From Acidimicrobiia bacterium (GTDB taxonomy: Bacteria; Actinomycetota; Acidimicrobiia; Acidimicrobiales; Poriferisodalaceae), in assembly GCA_012960315.1 (NCBI GenBank), contig DUBN01000006.1, positions 1 through 35,458 of the forward strand: a stretch of DNA of 35,458 bases. Direction: 5' to 3'. The position numbers were made by a program, and so were the translations under genes. The notes beneath the pieces were generated by a model. It saw only the letters and a program-made list of their open reading frames with translations, did not search any database and was not told the origin of the DNA. Shown here one piece after another: positions 1 through 8,572 of the stretch; positions within the stretch are counted from its first letter, which is position 1, and each line of letters starts with the position of its first letter.

Positions 1-75
1 GAGGGTCTACGGTTCGCAATTCGTGAAGGTGGCCGCACTGTGGGTGCGGGTCGAGTCACCAAGATCCTCGAATAA
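1..75 (+). CDS. tuf: Elongation factor Tu, C-terminal end (partial)
   Basis: Reading from base 1 in frame 1 gives 24 codons ending at TAA 73-75. The translation contains [14 protein letters not shown] and ends in VTKILE, the nearly invariant C-terminus of EF-Tu (end of the third beta-barrel domain). EF-Tu is the cytosolic GTPase that delivers aminoacyl-tRNA to the ribosome. The 5' part lies outside the window. The stop is only 4 nt before the rpsJ start, so tuf and rpsJ are very likely on one transcript. Confidence 0.95.
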   Translation, partial: EGLRFAIREGGRTVGAGRVTKILE

Positions 76-79
76 CCTC

Positions 80-400
80 ATGGCTGCTTCACAGAGGATC
101 CGCATCCGCCTTAAGGCATACGACCACGACATCATCGACCAGAGCACTCAGAAAATTGTCGAAACCGCTCTTCGTACCCAAGCAACCATTAAAGGGCCAG
201 TCCCTTTACCGACAGAAAAACATCGGTACACAGTGGTGCGCTCGCCTCACAAAGACAAAGATTCGCGAGAACACTTCGAGATGCGGATCCACAAAAGACT
301 CATCGACATACTCGAGCCTTCACCCAAGACTGTCGATTCGCTACAACGACTGGAATTACCAGCCGGCGTCGATATCGAAATTAAAATCCAACAGAATTAA
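80..400 (+). CDS. rpsJ: 30S ribosomal protein S10
   Basis: This 106-residue protein starts [16 protein letters not shown] and contains [19 protein letters not shown] and [16 protein letters not shown], the core signatures of S10 (usual length about 102). S10 is a 30S head protein and, as NusE, also joins NusB in antitermination complexes. I chose ATG 80 because it lies 4 nt after the tuf stop and matches the family N-terminus. The frame is open further upstream (ATG 23), but that stretch overlaps tuf and has no family similarity. A long non-coding gap follows, which is unusual in this operon. Confidence 0.97.
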   Translation: MAASQRIRIRLKAYDHDIIDQSTQKIVETALRTQATIKGPVPLPTEKHRYTVVRSPHKDKDSREHFEMRIHKRLIDILEPSPKTVDSLQRLELPAGVDIEIKIQQN

Positions 401-621
401 ATCCCAGGTGCTTCAGGGTGGTGATTAGCCCTGAGCCCCGCTATCGTTTACCCTCCGCGCATCTCATATATTTGGATGCACGAACCGACGTCCGGCAAGG
501 CCGGCCCCAGGGCTGGAACCGGTCGGCACAACCCAATTTCTCGCTCCGCCGGCTTCGCCGAGCGGAGCGTTCGCGTGAACGGCGGCCGATCGGCCCCATC
601 TGGAAGAGGAAGACACCCGAC
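401..621 (+). promoter_or_regulatory. Structured rpsJ-rplC leader, candidate r-protein RNA element
   Basis: This 221-bp gap has several potential stem-loops. Stem 413-418/429-434 (TCAGGG/CCCTGA) follows rpsJ. Stem 459-463/475-479 is GCATC/GATGC. Stem 500-506/521-527 is GCCGGCC/GGTCGGC with one G-U pair, and competes with a small hairpin at 492-504. The strongest is 542-553/557-569, twelve pairs with one bulged A and a 3-nt loop. A 12-nt palindrome lies at 584-595. A purine-rich Shine-Dalgarno (GAAGAGGAAG, 603-612) precedes the rplC ATG. Other junctions in the superoperon are under 35 bp. An autoregulatory leader or attenuator is my inference; I do not recognise a named RNA family. Confidence 0.5.
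467..472 (+). promoter_or_regulatory. Possible -10 box upstream of rplC
   Basis: TATATT matches the sigma-70 type -10 consensus at five of six positions. It sits in the only AT-rich stretch of an otherwise GC-rich gap. No convincing -35 hexamer is visible 16-18 nt upstream. If used, it would give an rplC leader of roughly 140 nt containing the strongest hairpins. Confidence 0.3.
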
Positions 622-1254
622 ATGGCGAATAAGGCGATAGTCGCCATAAAAGTCGGTATGACCCAGCTCTGGGACGAGGACAATCGAGTTGTTCCCGTCA
701 CCATGCTGCAGGTCGAGCCATGTCGTGTGGTCCAGGTCAAAACCGATGAACGAGATGGTTACACCGCCGTCCAAGTCACCTTCGGCCAACGCGAAGCAAC
801 GAAGTTAAGTAAACCCGAAGCCGGACATTTTGATGCCGCCGGTGTTGAGCCGGGTCAACGCCTGGTTGAATTGCGGCTTGACGACGTCAGCGAAATTGAA
901 GTGGGACAAGAATTCGCGGCGGATGTTCTTGAAGCAGGCGAAAAAGTTGACGTAACCGCGGTATCCAAAGGCAAGGGCTTTGCTGGCGTAATGAAACGCC
1001 ACAACTTTGCCGGGCTAAAAGCCAGTCACGGCGTCCGCGGCCACCGAGCCCCCGGATCTATCGGTGCCTGTGCCACACCGTCGCGGGTTTTCAAAGGGAA
1101 AAAAATGCCGGGCCGTATGGGAGCAGAGAAAGTCACCACGTTGAACCTCACTGTTGTACAGGCAGATGCTGAGCGCGAAATCTTGCTCATTCGCGGTTCA
1201 GTGCCTGGCCCTAAAGGAGGCGTCGTTGTAGTCCGCGACGCCGTGAAGGGTTAA
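622..1254 (+). CDS. rplC: 50S ribosomal protein L3
   Basis: This 210-residue protein starts [20 protein letters not shown], where the L3 pattern of an early KxGMTxxW segment is clear. It also contains [29 protein letters not shown] and [11 protein letters not shown], the conserved L3 core and long loop that reaches the peptidyl-transferase centre. L3 binds 23S rRNA early in 50S assembly. The frame stays open back to GTG 418, but residues encoded before 622 are not L3-like and ATG 622 has a good Shine-Dalgarno. The gap to rplD is 2 nt. Confidence 0.97.
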   Translation: MANKAIVAIKVGMTQLWDEDNRVVPVTMLQVEPCRVVQVKTDERDGYTAVQVTFGQREATKLSKPEAGHFDAAGVEPGQRLVELRLDDVSEIEVGQEFAADVLEAGEKVDVTAVSKGKGFAGVMKRHNFAGLKASHGVRGHRAPGSIGACATPSRVFKGKKMPGRMGAEKVTTLNLTVVQADAEREILLIRGSVPGPKGGVVVVRDAVKG

Positions 1255-1256
1255 AC

Positions 1257-1874
1257 ATGGCAACTACTCTCGATCTTCGAACACAAGACGGCAGCACCGC
1301 CGGAACAGTCACCCTTGACGACACCATTTTTGGAATTGAACCCAACATGGCTGTTCTCCATCAGGTGGTCACCGCTCAGCTAGCAGCACGACGGAGCGGA
1401 AGCGCCAACACTAAAACACGGGCAGAAGTACGTGGCGGTGGAGCAAAACCCTTTCGACAAAAAGGTACCGGTAGAGCTCGCCAAGGTTCGACTCGAGCTC
1501 CCCAATTCACCGGCGGTGGCGTAGCGCACGGCCCGAAACCACGCAGCTACCGCCAAAAGGTAAACAAAAAAATGACTCGACTAGCGTTGCGTTCAGCATT
1601 GAGTGATCGTGCCCACAGCGAACGCGTCGTCGTGATCGACGAATGGCGTTTCGATACTCCCCGAACTAAAGACGCAATCTCTGCTTTAACAAGCTTGGGG
1701 TTAGATGGCAAAGTAATGATGGTAGTGACAGCAAACGACGACACCGCCGTGCGCAGCTTTCGCAACCTGCCATCGGTCCAGTTAGTCGAAGCTGGCGAAC
1801 TAAACGCCTACGACGTCCTTTGCTCAGACTGGCTTGTCTTCACCCGTGAGACCCTCCCAGGGGGTGACTCATGA
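1257..1874 (+). CDS. rplD: 50S ribosomal protein L4
   Basis: This 205-residue protein carries the long arginine- and glycine-rich loop of L4, including TRAEVRGGGAKPFRQKGTG and RARQGSTRAPQFTGGG, which lines the nascent-peptide exit tunnel. The C-terminal half has the expected globular pattern with DVLCSDWLVFTRETL near the end. L4 binds 23S rRNA domain I, and in some bacteria it represses its own operon. It starts 2 nt after rplC and overlaps rplW by 4 nt (ATGA), indicating coupled translation. Confidence 0.96.
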   Translation: MATTLDLRTQDGSTAGTVTLDDTIFGIEPNMAVLHQVVTAQLAARRSGSANTKTRAEVRGGGAKPFRQKGTGRARQGSTRAPQFTGGGVAHGPKPRSYRQKVNKKMTRLALRSALSDRAHSERVVVIDEWRFDTPRTKDAISALTSLGLDGKVMMVVTANDDTAVRSFRNLPSVQLVEAGELNAYDVLCSDWLVFTRETLPGGDS

Positions 1875-2161
1875 AGAACCCACGTGATGTCGTCATCGCG
1901 CCTGTAGTTTCCGAGAAGTCTTATGAGCAACTTGAACAGAACGTCTACGTGTTCAAGGTGGACACCTCAGCTTCGAAACCAGAAATTCGACTCGCAATCG
2001 AATCAATCTTCGATGTAACGGTCACAAAGGTCAACACTCTCAACCGCAAAGGCAAAGTGCGTCGCAACCGACGAAGTAACACCGTCGGAAAACGGGCTGA
2101 CACTAAGCGGGCCATCGTCACCCTCGCCGAGGGTGACTCGATCAAGATCTTCGAGACATAG
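1871..2161 (+). CDS. rplW: 50S ribosomal protein L23
   Basis: This 96-residue protein opens [20 protein letters not shown], the typical L23 start, followed by [20 protein letters not shown] and [14 protein letters not shown]23 sits at the exit of the peptide tunnel, where trigger factor and SRP dock. Its start overlaps the rplD stop by 4 nt, and rplB follows after 2 nt. Confidence 0.96.
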   Translation: MKNPRDVVIAPVVSEKSYEQLEQNVYVFKVDTSASKPEIRLAIESIFDVTVTKVNTLNRKGKVRRNRRSNTVGKRADTKRAIVTLAEGDSIKIFET

Positions 2162-2163
2162 AC

Positions 2164-3000
2164 ATGGGAATACGCGTACGCAAGCCATCAAGTCCAGGCA
2201 GACGCTTTCAGACCGTCTCGGACTTCAGTGAGATCACTACCACCACTCCTGAAAAATCTCTTCTCGCAAAGAAACATTCCACAGGTGGCCGAAACAACAA
2301 CGGCCGGAGAACCTCCCGTCACCGCGGTGGCGGCCATAAACAGCGCTACCGCATCATCGACTTCAAACGGAACAAAGATGGAGTGCCCGCCACGGTTGCA
2401 ACCATCGAATATGACCCAAACCGTAACTGTCGCATTGCGCTCCTTCACTACCACGATGGCGAAAAACGTTACATACTGGCCCCCGCTGGGCTTGAAGTAG
2501 GGGACAAACTTGAGAATGGACAGCGCGCTGAAGTCCGGACAGGGAACACCCTGCCGCTGCGCTACCTGCCCGTAGGTACCACCATCCACAACATCGAACT
2601 GAAGCCCGGAGCCGGAGGCCAAATGGCCCGATCAGCTGGCGCAGGCGTTCAACTTGTCGCCAAAGAAGGTGCTTACGCAACACTGCGGCTACCCAGCAGT
2701 GAAATGCGACGCGTCCCTATCGACTGCCGCGCCACCGTCGGCGCAGTAGGAAACGCCGAAGCTGACCTCGTCAAGATCGGTAAAGCTGGACGCAACCGCT
2801 GGAAGGGTGTTCGACCTCAAACCCGTGGCGTTGCAATGAACCCAGTCGACCACCCACTTGGCGGTGGCGAAGGTAAGACGTCTGGTGGCCGTCACCCTGT
2901 TTCCCCATGGGGCAAACCTGAAGGCCGTACACGCAAAAAGACCAAAAAGTCCAACGACATGATCATCCGCCGTCGCCGTACACGCGGATCGCGGAGGTAA
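2164..3000 (+). CDS. rplB: 50S ribosomal protein L2
   Basis: This 278-residue protein is the normal length for bacterial L2. It begins [17 protein letters not shown] and contains [20 protein letters not shown] and [17 protein letters not shown]. Near the C-terminus [20 protein letters not shown] includes the histidine that is important for peptidyl-transferase activity. The C-terminal tail is strongly basic. L2 is a primary 23S rRNA binder at the subunit interface. Confidence 0.97.
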   Translation: MGIRVRKPSSPGRRFQTVSDFSEITTTTPEKSLLAKKHSTGGRNNNGRRTSRHRGGGHKQRYRIIDFKRNKDGVPATVATIEYDPNRNCRIALLHYHDGEKRYILAPAGLEVGDKLENGQRAEVRTGNTLPLRYLPVGTTIHNIELKPGAGGQMARSAGAGVQLVAKEGAYATLRLPSSEMRRVPIDCRATVGAVGNAEADLVKIGKAGRNRWKGVRPQTRGVAMNPVDHPLGGGEGKTSGGRHPVSPWGKPEGRTRKKTKKSNDMIIRRRRTRGSRR

Positions 3001-3003
3001 TCG

Positions 3004-3282
3004 ATGCCACGCAGTTTGAAAAAAGGCGCATTCGTTGACGACCACCTCCTTAAAAAGGTGGACGCCCTCAACGAAAGCGGTGAGAAAAAAGTCATCAAAA
3101 CCTGGAGCCGACGATCAACCATCATTCCTGAGATGATCGGCCACACGATCGCTGTACACGATGGACGTAAACACGTTCCCGTTTACATCACCGAGGCAAT
3201 GGTCGGACACAAACTTGGCGAATTCTCTCCACCGCGAACATTTAGATTCCATGCAGGACAAGAACGCGGCGGCAACAGATGA
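3004..3282 (+). CDS. rpsS: 30S ribosomal protein S19
   Basis: This 92-residue protein starts [20 protein letters not shown] and contains [38 protein letters not shown] and [13 protein letters not shown], all diagnostic of S19. It forms a complex with S13 in the 30S head and contacts the A-site finger region. It overlaps rplV by 4 nt (ATGA at 3279-3282). Confidence 0.97.
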   Translation: MPRSLKKGAFVDDHLLKKVDALNESGEKKVIKTWSRRSTIIPEMIGHTIAVHDGRKHVPVYITEAMVGHKLGEFSPPRTFRFHAGQERGGNR

Positions 3283-3977
3283 GCGGCCTGATTGATCTTG
3301 ACACCATCGCCGGTGCACGATCCACACATAAATTCGCTCGCCTCTCGGCTTCTAAGGTACGAGTCGTCCTCGATCTCATTCGCGACGAAGATCTTGAACA
3401 AGCCCGCGACGAACTTCGATTCTGCGACCGAGGAGCCGCGACGATCATCGCCAAAGTTCTCGAAAGTGCCGTCGCCAACGCCGAGAATAACGAGCACCTG
3501 TCCGCAGATGAGCTTTACGTCGCTGAATGCTGGGCAGACGAAGGCCCCACCCTCAAACGCTGGCGCCCCCGCGCTCGCGGGCGAGCAACGCGCATCAACA
3601 AACGAACCTGCCACATCACTGTGGTGGTTGCTCAGCTAGACGAAGACGAACTAGAAACCCGAGCGGCTCGTCTTGCAGCCGCGGGACGTCGGAGCGCCGA
3701 TGCGGATCGTGCCGCTCGTGTCGCCGGGAGCAAGGGCCCCGACGAAGAAACAGACGAAAATGACGTCGCGACCATTGACGAAGAAGTAGTGAACACCGAA
3801 GGTGCAACTGACGACGTCGCAGAAGAAACCGCAGACAACGACACCACGATCGACCAAACCGAAACCTCAGAAGAGGTTCTGAGCGACGTCGGCGAAGAAG
3901 ATGTAGCTGAGGTTGAAACCTCAGACAAAACCGAAGCATCAGATGAAGCCGCTGACAACGACGAGAAAGAAGCCTGA
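3279..3977 (+). CDS. rplV: 50S ribosomal protein L22 with long acidic C-terminal tail
   Basis: Residues about 10-118 are the L22 core ([47 protein letters not shown] and the final beta strand HITVVVAQ). Standard L22 ends near there, at 110-115 residues. This protein is 232 residues: a helical Arg/Ala-rich linker (about 121-150) is followed by an acidic tail. The last 82 residues hold 34 Asp/Glu, three Lys and no Arg. L22 lines the exit tunnel with L4, and its outer end lies on the solvent side near the tunnel exit, so the tail would probably be exposed there (inference). Some actinobacterial L22 proteins are also extended. The start overlaps rpsS by 4 nt. Confidence 0.96.
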   Translation: MSGLIDLDTIAGARSTHKFARLSASKVRVVLDLIRDEDLEQARDELRFCDRGAATIIAKVLESAVANAENNEHLSADELYVAECWADEGPTLKRWRPRARGRATRINKRTCHITVVVAQLDEDELETRAARLAAAGRRSADADRAARVAGSKGPDEETDENDVATIDEEVVNTEGATDDVAEETADNDTTIDQTETSEEVLSDVGEEDVAEVETSDKTEASDEAADNDEKEA

Positions 3978-3979
3978 TC

Positions 3980-4870
3980 ATGGGTCAAAAAGTCAACCCG
4001 TACGGCTTCCGACTCGGGATCACCACCGATTGGAAATCTCGCTGGTACGCAGACAAGGAATACCAGGACTACGTCATCGAAGACTGGGAAATTCGCAACT
4101 TCCTCAGAACAGAACTTCCTCACGCCGCCATCAGCCGTATCGAAGTCGAACGCACCCGAGACCGTCTCCGAGTCGACGTCCATACCGCACGGCCAGGCAT
4201 CGTCATTGGACGACGCGGAGCTGAAGCGGACCGTCTCCGCGCGGGCCTGACGAAGATCTCAGGTAACCCGAAAGTGCAACTCAATATTCAAGAAATCAAA
4301 CAGCCTGAACTCGACGCTGCACTCATTGCTCAAGGTGTAGCTGATCAACTAGCCGGCCGAGTCGCATTCCGACGAGCAATGAAACGCGCAGTACAGAACG
4401 CCCAAAAAGCAGGAGCTCTCGGCATCCGAGTCCAATGCTCCGGCCGTCTAGGCGGATCCGAGATGGCCCGAACCGAGTGGTATCGAGAAGGACGAGTACC
4501 CCTGCACACTCTTCGCGCCGACATTGACTACGGCTTCCGCGAAGCTCGCACAACCGCGGGCCGAATCGGAGTCAAAGTTTGGCTCTACAAAGGTGACATC
4601 TTGCCCTACAAGGTCTCTGCCGATGAACGCATAAGCCGTGAAGCGGCGATGGCGGCCGGCGAAACCCCGGGTGCAACCGAACACAACGCACCAGTGGTCT
4701 CGTCTGGCGGACGTCGAGCAGATGCCCCAGGTGACGAAATCGATGAACCCGCACCACTGGTCAAAGAAGCTGACCCAGAGTTCGAAAAGCTTTTAGAAGA
4801 AGAAGAACAGATCGAACGCGCTACTCGCGAACAAAGCCAAACCCCCAACTTCCGACCGGGAGACGACTGA
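3980..4870 (+). CDS. rpsC: 30S ribosomal protein S3 with charged C-terminal extension
   Basis: The protein is 296 residues. It starts [18 protein letters not shown], has the KH-type VIGRRG loop at about residues 75-80, and carries [19 protein letters not shown] and [17 protein letters not shown] of the S3 C-terminal domain. The family core ends near residue 210 (KGDILPYK). The remaining roughly 85 residues are a Glu/Asp-, Ala- and Pro-rich tail ending in a short acidic helix (about 262-281) and FRPGDD. S3 lies at the mRNA entry channel of the 30S subunit and contributes to mRNA unwinding. The gap after rplV is 2 nt. Confidence 0.96.
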   Translation: MGQKVNPYGFRLGITTDWKSRWYADKEYQDYVIEDWEIRNFLRTELPHAAISRIEVERTRDRLRVDVHTARPGIVIGRRGAEADRLRAGLTKISGNPKVQLNIQEIKQPELDAALIAQGVADQLAGRVAFRRAMKRAVQNAQKAGALGIRVQCSGRLGGSEMARTEWYREGRVPLHTLRADIDYGFREARTTAGRIGVKVWLYKGDILPYKVSADERISREAAMAAGETPGATEHNAPVVSSGGRRADAPGDEIDEPAPLVKEADPEFEKLLEEEEQIERATREQSQTPNFRPGDD

Positions 4871-4871
4871 A

Positions 4872-5288
4872 ATGTTGATGCCCCGGAAAGTTCGACACCG
4901 CAAAACACATCGCGGTCGCATGAAAGGTCGCGCCAAAGGCGGTACCACCATGCATTTTGGTGATTTTGGCATCCAAGCTCTTGAACCGGGATGGATTACT
5001 GCCCGACAAATCGAAGCTGCGCGTATCGCAATGACGCGTCACGTTAAACGTGGTGGAATAGTTTGGATCAATATCTTTCCGGATAAACCGGTCACAGCGA
5101 AACCTGCAGAAACCCGAATGGGTTCAGGCAAGGGAAACCCCGAACGGTGGGTAGCGGTGGTTAAACCAGGAAGAGTGATGTTCGAACTCGGTGGCGTTGA
5201 GCCTGAACTTGCCCACGGGGCGTTAAACCGCGCTATCCAAAAACTACCCATTAAAGCCCGCATCGTGAGTCGCGAGGAGGCGATCTAA
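4872..5288 (+). CDS. rplP: 50S ribosomal protein L16
   Basis: This 138-residue protein starts [19 protein letters not shown] and contains [20 protein letters not shown]-like text ([20 protein letters not shown]), [20 protein letters not shown] and MFELGGV, all L16 signatures. I chose ATG 4872 because family members begin ML(M/L/Q)P and GGGAG (4858-4862) is well spaced; ATG 4878 would remove the first two residues. L16 organises the A-site and tRNA acceptor arm region of the 50S subunit. The stop overlaps the rpmC start by one base (TAATG). Confidence 0.97.
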   Translation: MLMPRKVRHRKTHRGRMKGRAKGGTTMHFGDFGIQALEPGWITARQIEAARIAMTRHVKRGGIVWINIFPDKPVTAKPAETRMGSGKGNPERWVAVVKPGRVMFELGGVEPELAHGALNRAIQKLPIKARIVSREEAI

Positions 5289-5512
5289 TGACAGCTGCAA
5301 CTGCTTTACGCGAGTTCGCTGATGATCAGCTACTCGACCAACTCAACGAAATGAAACACGAGCTGTTCAATCTCCGATTCCAGTTCGCGACGGGTCAATT
5401 AGAGAACCCAGGACGAATCTCTCAAGTCAAACGAGACATCGCCCGCATTAACACGATCCTCAGAGAACGAGAGATCGCAGCTGCAGAGGCAGCAACGATG
5501 GAGGACAACTGA
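5288..5512 (+). CDS. rpmC: 50S ribosomal protein L29
   Basis: This 74-residue protein is almost wholly helical, with the L29 patterns [20 protein letters not shown] and [19 protein letters not shown], forming the expected helical hairpin. L29 sits by L23 near the tunnel exit. A short Ala/Glu tail follows the core. It is joined by one-base overlaps to both rplP and rpsQ. Confidence 0.95.
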   Translation: MTAATALREFADDQLLDQLNEMKHELFNLRFQFATGQLENPGRISQVKRDIARINTILREREIAAAEAATMEDN

Positions 5513-5790
5513 TGAGTGACACACAGGTCACCCCTGAAGAACGCAATCGACGAAAAATCCGTGAAGGACTGGTCGTATCCACCTCAATGGAGAAAACCGT
5601 TGTCGTGGCAGTGACGGAACGCGTCCGTCATCCCCGTTATTTCAAAACTGTTCAACAAACTAAGAAGCTCTACGCGCACGACGAACAAAACGACGCTCGC
5701 CCTGGCGATCGAGTGCGAGTCATGGAGACTCGACCTCTTTCGAAGAAAAAGCGGTGGCGTTTGCTTGAAATCATCGAACGAGCCCGTTGA
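5512..5790 (+). CDS. rpsQ: 30S ribosomal protein S17
   Basis: This 92-residue protein has an OB-fold pattern with [40 protein letters not shown] and [20 protein letters not shown], typical of S17. S17 is a primary binder of 16S rRNA in the 30S body. ATG 5512 shares its first base with the rpmC stop codon. A 16-nt gap then separates it from the rplN start. Confidence 0.96.
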   Translation: MSDTQVTPEERNRRKIREGLVVSTSMEKTVVVAVTERVRHPRYFKTVQQTKKLYAHDEQNDARPGDRVRVMETRPLSKKKRWRLLEIIERAR

Positions 5791-5806
5791 TTCTGGAGTA
5801 GATGCA

Positions 5807-6175
5807 GTGATCCAACAAGAATCCCGACTCAAAGTTGCCGATAATTCCGGTGCAAAAGAAGTTCTGTGCATCCGAGTTCTTGGAGGCACAGGGCGACGCT
5901 ACGCGTCCATTGGCGACGTGTTTATTGCCACCGTGAAAGACGCCATCCCCGGCGCCGCCGTAAAGAAAGGCGAGGTCGTTCGCTGTGTTGTCGTGCGCAC
6001 ACGAAAAGAACGGCGTCGCCCCGATGGCAGCTACATCCGTTTCGACGAAAACGCAGCCGTACTTGTAGATGACAACCGCCTACCTCGCGGTACACGCATC
6101 TTCGGTCCGGTGGGGCGTGAACTGCGAGACCAGCGCTTTATGCGCATCGTCTCATTGGCGCCGGAGGTCCTCTAA
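5807..6175 (+). CDS. rplN: 50S ribosomal protein L14
   Basis: With GTG 5807 as start the protein is 122 residues, exactly the usual L14 length, reading (M)[20 protein letters not shown]. It contains [40 protein letters not shown] and [13 protein letters not shown]. An in-frame ATG at 5765 lies inside rpsQ and would add unrelated residues. GGAG at 5794-5797 is well placed for GTG 5807. L14 sits at the subunit interface and forms an intersubunit bridge. Confidence 0.96.
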   Translation: MIQQESRLKVADNSGAKEVLCIRVLGGTGRRYASIGDVFIATVKDAIPGAAVKKGEVVRCVVVRTRKERRRPDGSYIRFDENAAVLVDDNRLPRGTRIFGPVGRELRDQRFMRIVSLAPEVL

Positions 6176-6483
6176 TGAAAATTAAGAAGGGTGATCTGGT
6201 GCGTGTCTTATCTGGCAAAGACAAAGGAACTGAGGGACATGTCATGTCCGTCAACGCCGAAAGTGGACGTATCACTGTCGAAGGTGTGCATACCGGACGA
6301 AAACATCAGCGCCCCACCCAAACGAACGATCAAGGCGGAATCATCGATATTGCCTTAACCATCAATGTTTCCAATGTCGCAGTCGTATGCCCGAAAACTG
6401 GTGAAGCAGGGCGAGTTGGCTACCGGATCGAAGGGGACACGAAAGTGCGCTACCACAAGAAATCAGGGGAGGAACTGTCGTGA
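6175..6483 (+). CDS. rplX: 50S ribosomal protein L24
   Basis: This 102-residue KOW-domain protein starts [20 protein letters not shown] and continues [18 protein letters not shown], the standard L24 opening. L24 is an early assembly initiator of the 50S subunit and also lies by the tunnel exit. ATG 6175 overlaps the rplN stop by one base (TAATG). Its own stop overlaps the GTG start of rplE by 3 nt within GTGA. Confidence 0.96.
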   Translation: MKIKKGDLVRVLSGKDKGTEGHVMSVNAESGRITVEGVHTGRKHQRPTQTNDQGGIIDIALTINVSNVAVVCPKTGEAGRVGYRIEGDTKVRYHKKSGEELS

Positions 6484-7049
6484 ACGCGACAATGATGGAA
6501 CCCCGGATGAAGGCGCTCTACCGCGATACTCTTCGGGACCAATTACAAACCCAGCTCGATTTACCCAACGTGATGCAGGTCCCCACGATGAGTAAAATCT
6601 CTGTTAATTCAGGTGTCGGAGACGCACTCATCAACCGTGCATTTCTTGATGGGGCGATGGAAGACCTCACAAAGATCACTGGTCAAAAGCCGGCGATCAC
6701 ACGAGCGAAAAAGTCCATCGCCGCATTCAAACTCCGAGAAGGCAACGCCATTGGGGCCAAGGTCACTCTTCGAAACAATCGGATGTGGGAGTTCTACGAC
6801 CGTCTTGTGAGTTTGGCCATTCCCCGAATACGCGACTTCCGTGGACTGTCACCTCGTTCTTTTGACGGACATGGCAACTACACATTCGGCGTCACAGAAC
6901 AACTGATCTTCCCGGAAATCAGTTACGACTCCGTCAATAAAATCCGGGGCATGGATATCACGATCGTGACATCCGCCACCAACGACGAACACGGCCGTGC
7001 GCTTCTAACGGCACTCGGGTTCCCATTCCGCACTGAGGGACAGAACTGA
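6480..7049 (+). CDS. rplE: 50S ribosomal protein L5
   Basis: This 189-residue protein has the L5 pattern: [79 protein letters not shown] and [12 protein letters not shown]5 binds 5S rRNA and contacts the P-site tRNA. GTG 6480 is favoured by GGGGAGGA at 6466-6473 and by the 4-nt overlap with rplX. ATG codons a few residues downstream are alternatives. Confidence 0.96.
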   Translation: MNATMMEPRMKALYRDTLRDQLQTQLDLPNVMQVPTMSKISVNSGVGDALINRAFLDGAMEDLTKITGQKPAITRAKKSIAAFKLREGNAIGAKVTLRNNRMWEFYDRLVSLAIPRIRDFRGLSPRSFDGHGNYTFGVTEQLIFPEISYDSVNKIRGMDITIVTSATNDEHGRALLTALGFPFRTEGQN

Positions 7050-7234
7050 TGGCTAAGAAGGCTCTTCGCAACAAGCAGCAACGTACGCCCAAATTCAAGG
7101 TGCGTGCCTACACGCGCTGTCGCCGATGCGCTCGACCGCGGTCGGTGTACCGCAAGTTTGGACTCTGTCGAATATGTCTACGGCAAATGATTCACGCTGG
7201 GGAAATCCCAGGCGTGACCAAGGCGAGCTGGTGA
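7049..7234 (+). CDS. rpsN: 30S ribosomal protein S14, zinc-binding type
   Basis: This 61-residue protein is the short S14 type Z. Its four zinc-ligand cysteines are visible as C24-x2-C27 (TRCRRCARP) and C40-x2-C43 (GLCRICLR), followed by the family ending [11 protein letters not shown]. Zinc-independent S14 paralogues, when present, are longer and usually located elsewhere. The start shares a base with the rplE stop (TGATG). Confidence 0.97.
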   Translation: MAKKALRNKQQRTPKFKVRAYTRCRRCARPRSVYRKFGLCRICLRQMIHAGEIPGVTKASW

Positions 7235-7247
7235 GGGGAGATATCAA

Positions 7248-7652
7248 ATGACCATGACTGACCCGATAGCCGACATGCTCACGCGTATCCGCAACGCGCA
7301 CCAGGGGTACAAGGACAAGGTTGAGATGCCGTCCTCAAAACTTAAAGAATCTCTCGCTGCGATACTCAAAGCTGAGGGGTATGTCGCTGATTACCAAGTA
7401 GCTGACGCGCAGGACCGACCAGGTGACACCCTGTCAATCGATTTGAAGTACACCCCTGACCGGAGCCGAACTATCTCTGGCTTAAAGCGGATATCAAAAC
7501 CGGGTCTTCGCGTGTACACCAAGTCAAGCAATGTCCCCCGGGTCCTTGGCGGACTCGGCATAGCCGTTCTTTCGACCAGTAAAGGCCTAATGACCGACAG
7601 AGAAGCTCGCCGCAATCGCATGGGCGGCGAAATCCTTTGTTACGTCTGGTAG
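7248..7652 (+). CDS. rpsH: 30S ribosomal protein S8
   Basis: This 134-residue protein contains [14 protein letters not shown] at its start, then [20 protein letters not shown] and [20 protein letters not shown], and ends EILCYVW, all typical of S8. ATG 7248 has an AGGGGAG Shine-Dalgarno at 7234-7240 with 7-nt spacing; ATG 7254 (MTDPIAD) is the alternative. S8 is a primary 16S rRNA binder and in E. coli represses the spc operon. Confidence 0.97.
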   Translation: MTMTDPIADMLTRIRNAHQGYKDKVEMPSSKLKESLAAILKAEGYVADYQVADAQDRPGDTLSIDLKYTPDRSRTISGLKRISKPGLRVYTKSSNVPRVLGGLGIAVLSTSKGLMTDREARRNRMGGEILCYVW

Positions 7653-7661
7653 GAGGCAAAG

Positions 7662-8201
7662 ATGTCGCGTATAGGTAAAGCTCCCATTTCAGTTCCCGAC
7701 GGCGTCACTGTTGAAGTTTCAGCTGGTGCAGTCAAAGTTTCGAGCAAGCAAGGTGAGTTGCGTCAGGAGATACCTGACGGCATTCAGGTAGAAGTTCAAG
7801 ACGCCGCTGTTGCTGTCACTCGAAGTGACGACAGTCGCCAGCAACGCTCGCTTCACGGACTTACACGCGCCTTGGTTAACAACATGGTTGAAGGCGTTAC
7901 GAATGGTTTCATGAAAGAACTGAATATTGTTGGAGTTGGCTACCGAGCACAGGCAAAAGGCAACAGCTCGTTAGAACTAGCTCTCGGCTTTAGCCACTCG
8001 GTGAAAGTAGAAGCGCCCGAAGGCGTCACGTTTGATGTTCCCGAACCCACGATCATCAAAGTTTCAGGTATCGACAAACAACTTGTCGGGCAAGTCGCCG
8101 CTGACATTCGAGCGCTAAAAAAACCCGAGCCATACAAAGGCAAAGGCATCCGGTACGTCGGTGAGCACGTGATCCGCAAAGCCGGCAAGTCCGCAAAGTA
8201 G
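7662..8201 (+). CDS. rplF: 50S ribosomal protein L6
   Basis: This 179-residue protein starts [19 protein letters not shown] and has the two-repeat L6 fold. The C-terminal signature [20 protein letters not shown] is clear. L6 lies near the factor-binding centre and the sarcin-ricin loop. A Shine-Dalgarno (GGAGG) is present upstream within the 9-nt gap after rpsH. Confidence 0.97.
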   Translation: MSRIGKAPISVPDGVTVEVSAGAVKVSSKQGELRQEIPDGIQVEVQDAAVAVTRSDDSRQQRSLHGLTRALVNNMVEGVTNGFMKELNIVGVGYRAQAKGNSSLELALGFSHSVKVEAPEGVTFDVPEPTIIKVSGIDKQLVGQVAADIRALKKPEPYKGKGIRYVGEHVIRKAGKSAK

Positions 8202-8209
8202 GTATGAAC

Positions 8210-8563
8210 ATGACTTCACGAACCGCTCAGCGGCAACGTCGCCAACGGCGAGTCCGCAAAAAAGTTAACGGCACATCTGGTTGTCCTCGATTGAGCGTTT
8301 TCCGTTCAAATCGACACATCTCAGCGCAAATCATTGACGATGAAGCGGGACGCACGATTGCCGCAGCCTCTACGTCTGAAGCAGACTTGCGGAGTACCGC
8401 GACCAGCAACAAAGAAGCCGCCAGCAAAGTTGGTCAGCTACTAGCTGAACGAGCAAAAGCAGCTGGAATCGAATCCGTGGTTTTTGACCGCGGCGGAAAC
8501 AAGTACCACGGCCGTGTAGCGGCCCTCGCCGACGCAGCCCGCGATGCCGGGCTGAAGTTCTAG
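8210..8563 (+). CDS. rplR: 50S ribosomal protein L18
   Basis: The protein (117 residues from ATG 8210) has a basic N-terminus, then [19 protein letters not shown] and ends [19 protein letters not shown], all characteristic of L18. L18 binds 5S rRNA with L5. Two in-frame ATGs are available. The first (8204) is only one base after the AAGTAGG sequence, while 8210 is spaced 7 nt and gives the family-like start [11 protein letters not shown], so I prefer 8210. Confidence 0.94.
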   Translation: MTSRTAQRQRRQRRVRKKVNGTSGCPRLSVFRSNRHISAQIIDDEAGRTIAAASTSEADLRSTATSNKEAASKVGQLLAERAKAAGIESVVFDRGGNKYHGRVAALADAARDAGLKF

Positions 8564-8572
8564 GAACCAGTT

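Noticed and set aside
418-621. In-frame upstream extension of rplC starting at GTG 418
   Set aside because: The extra 68 residues do not resemble L3, the sequence is dominated by hairpins, and ATG 622 has a good Shine-Dalgarno and the family N-terminus.
3700-3977. Possible DNA repeat array in the L22 tail region
   Set aside because: Similar GAAGAA/GACGAC codons recur, but no unit of fixed length or spacing is visible; it is low-complexity acidic coding sequence.
3632-4183. 183-codon antisense frame rich in Ser and Ala opposite the rplV/rpsC junction
   Set aside because: It is the reverse reading of the Glu/Asp-rich L22 tail (GAA/GAC codons give long stop-free antisense frames) and has no start context or recognisable domain.
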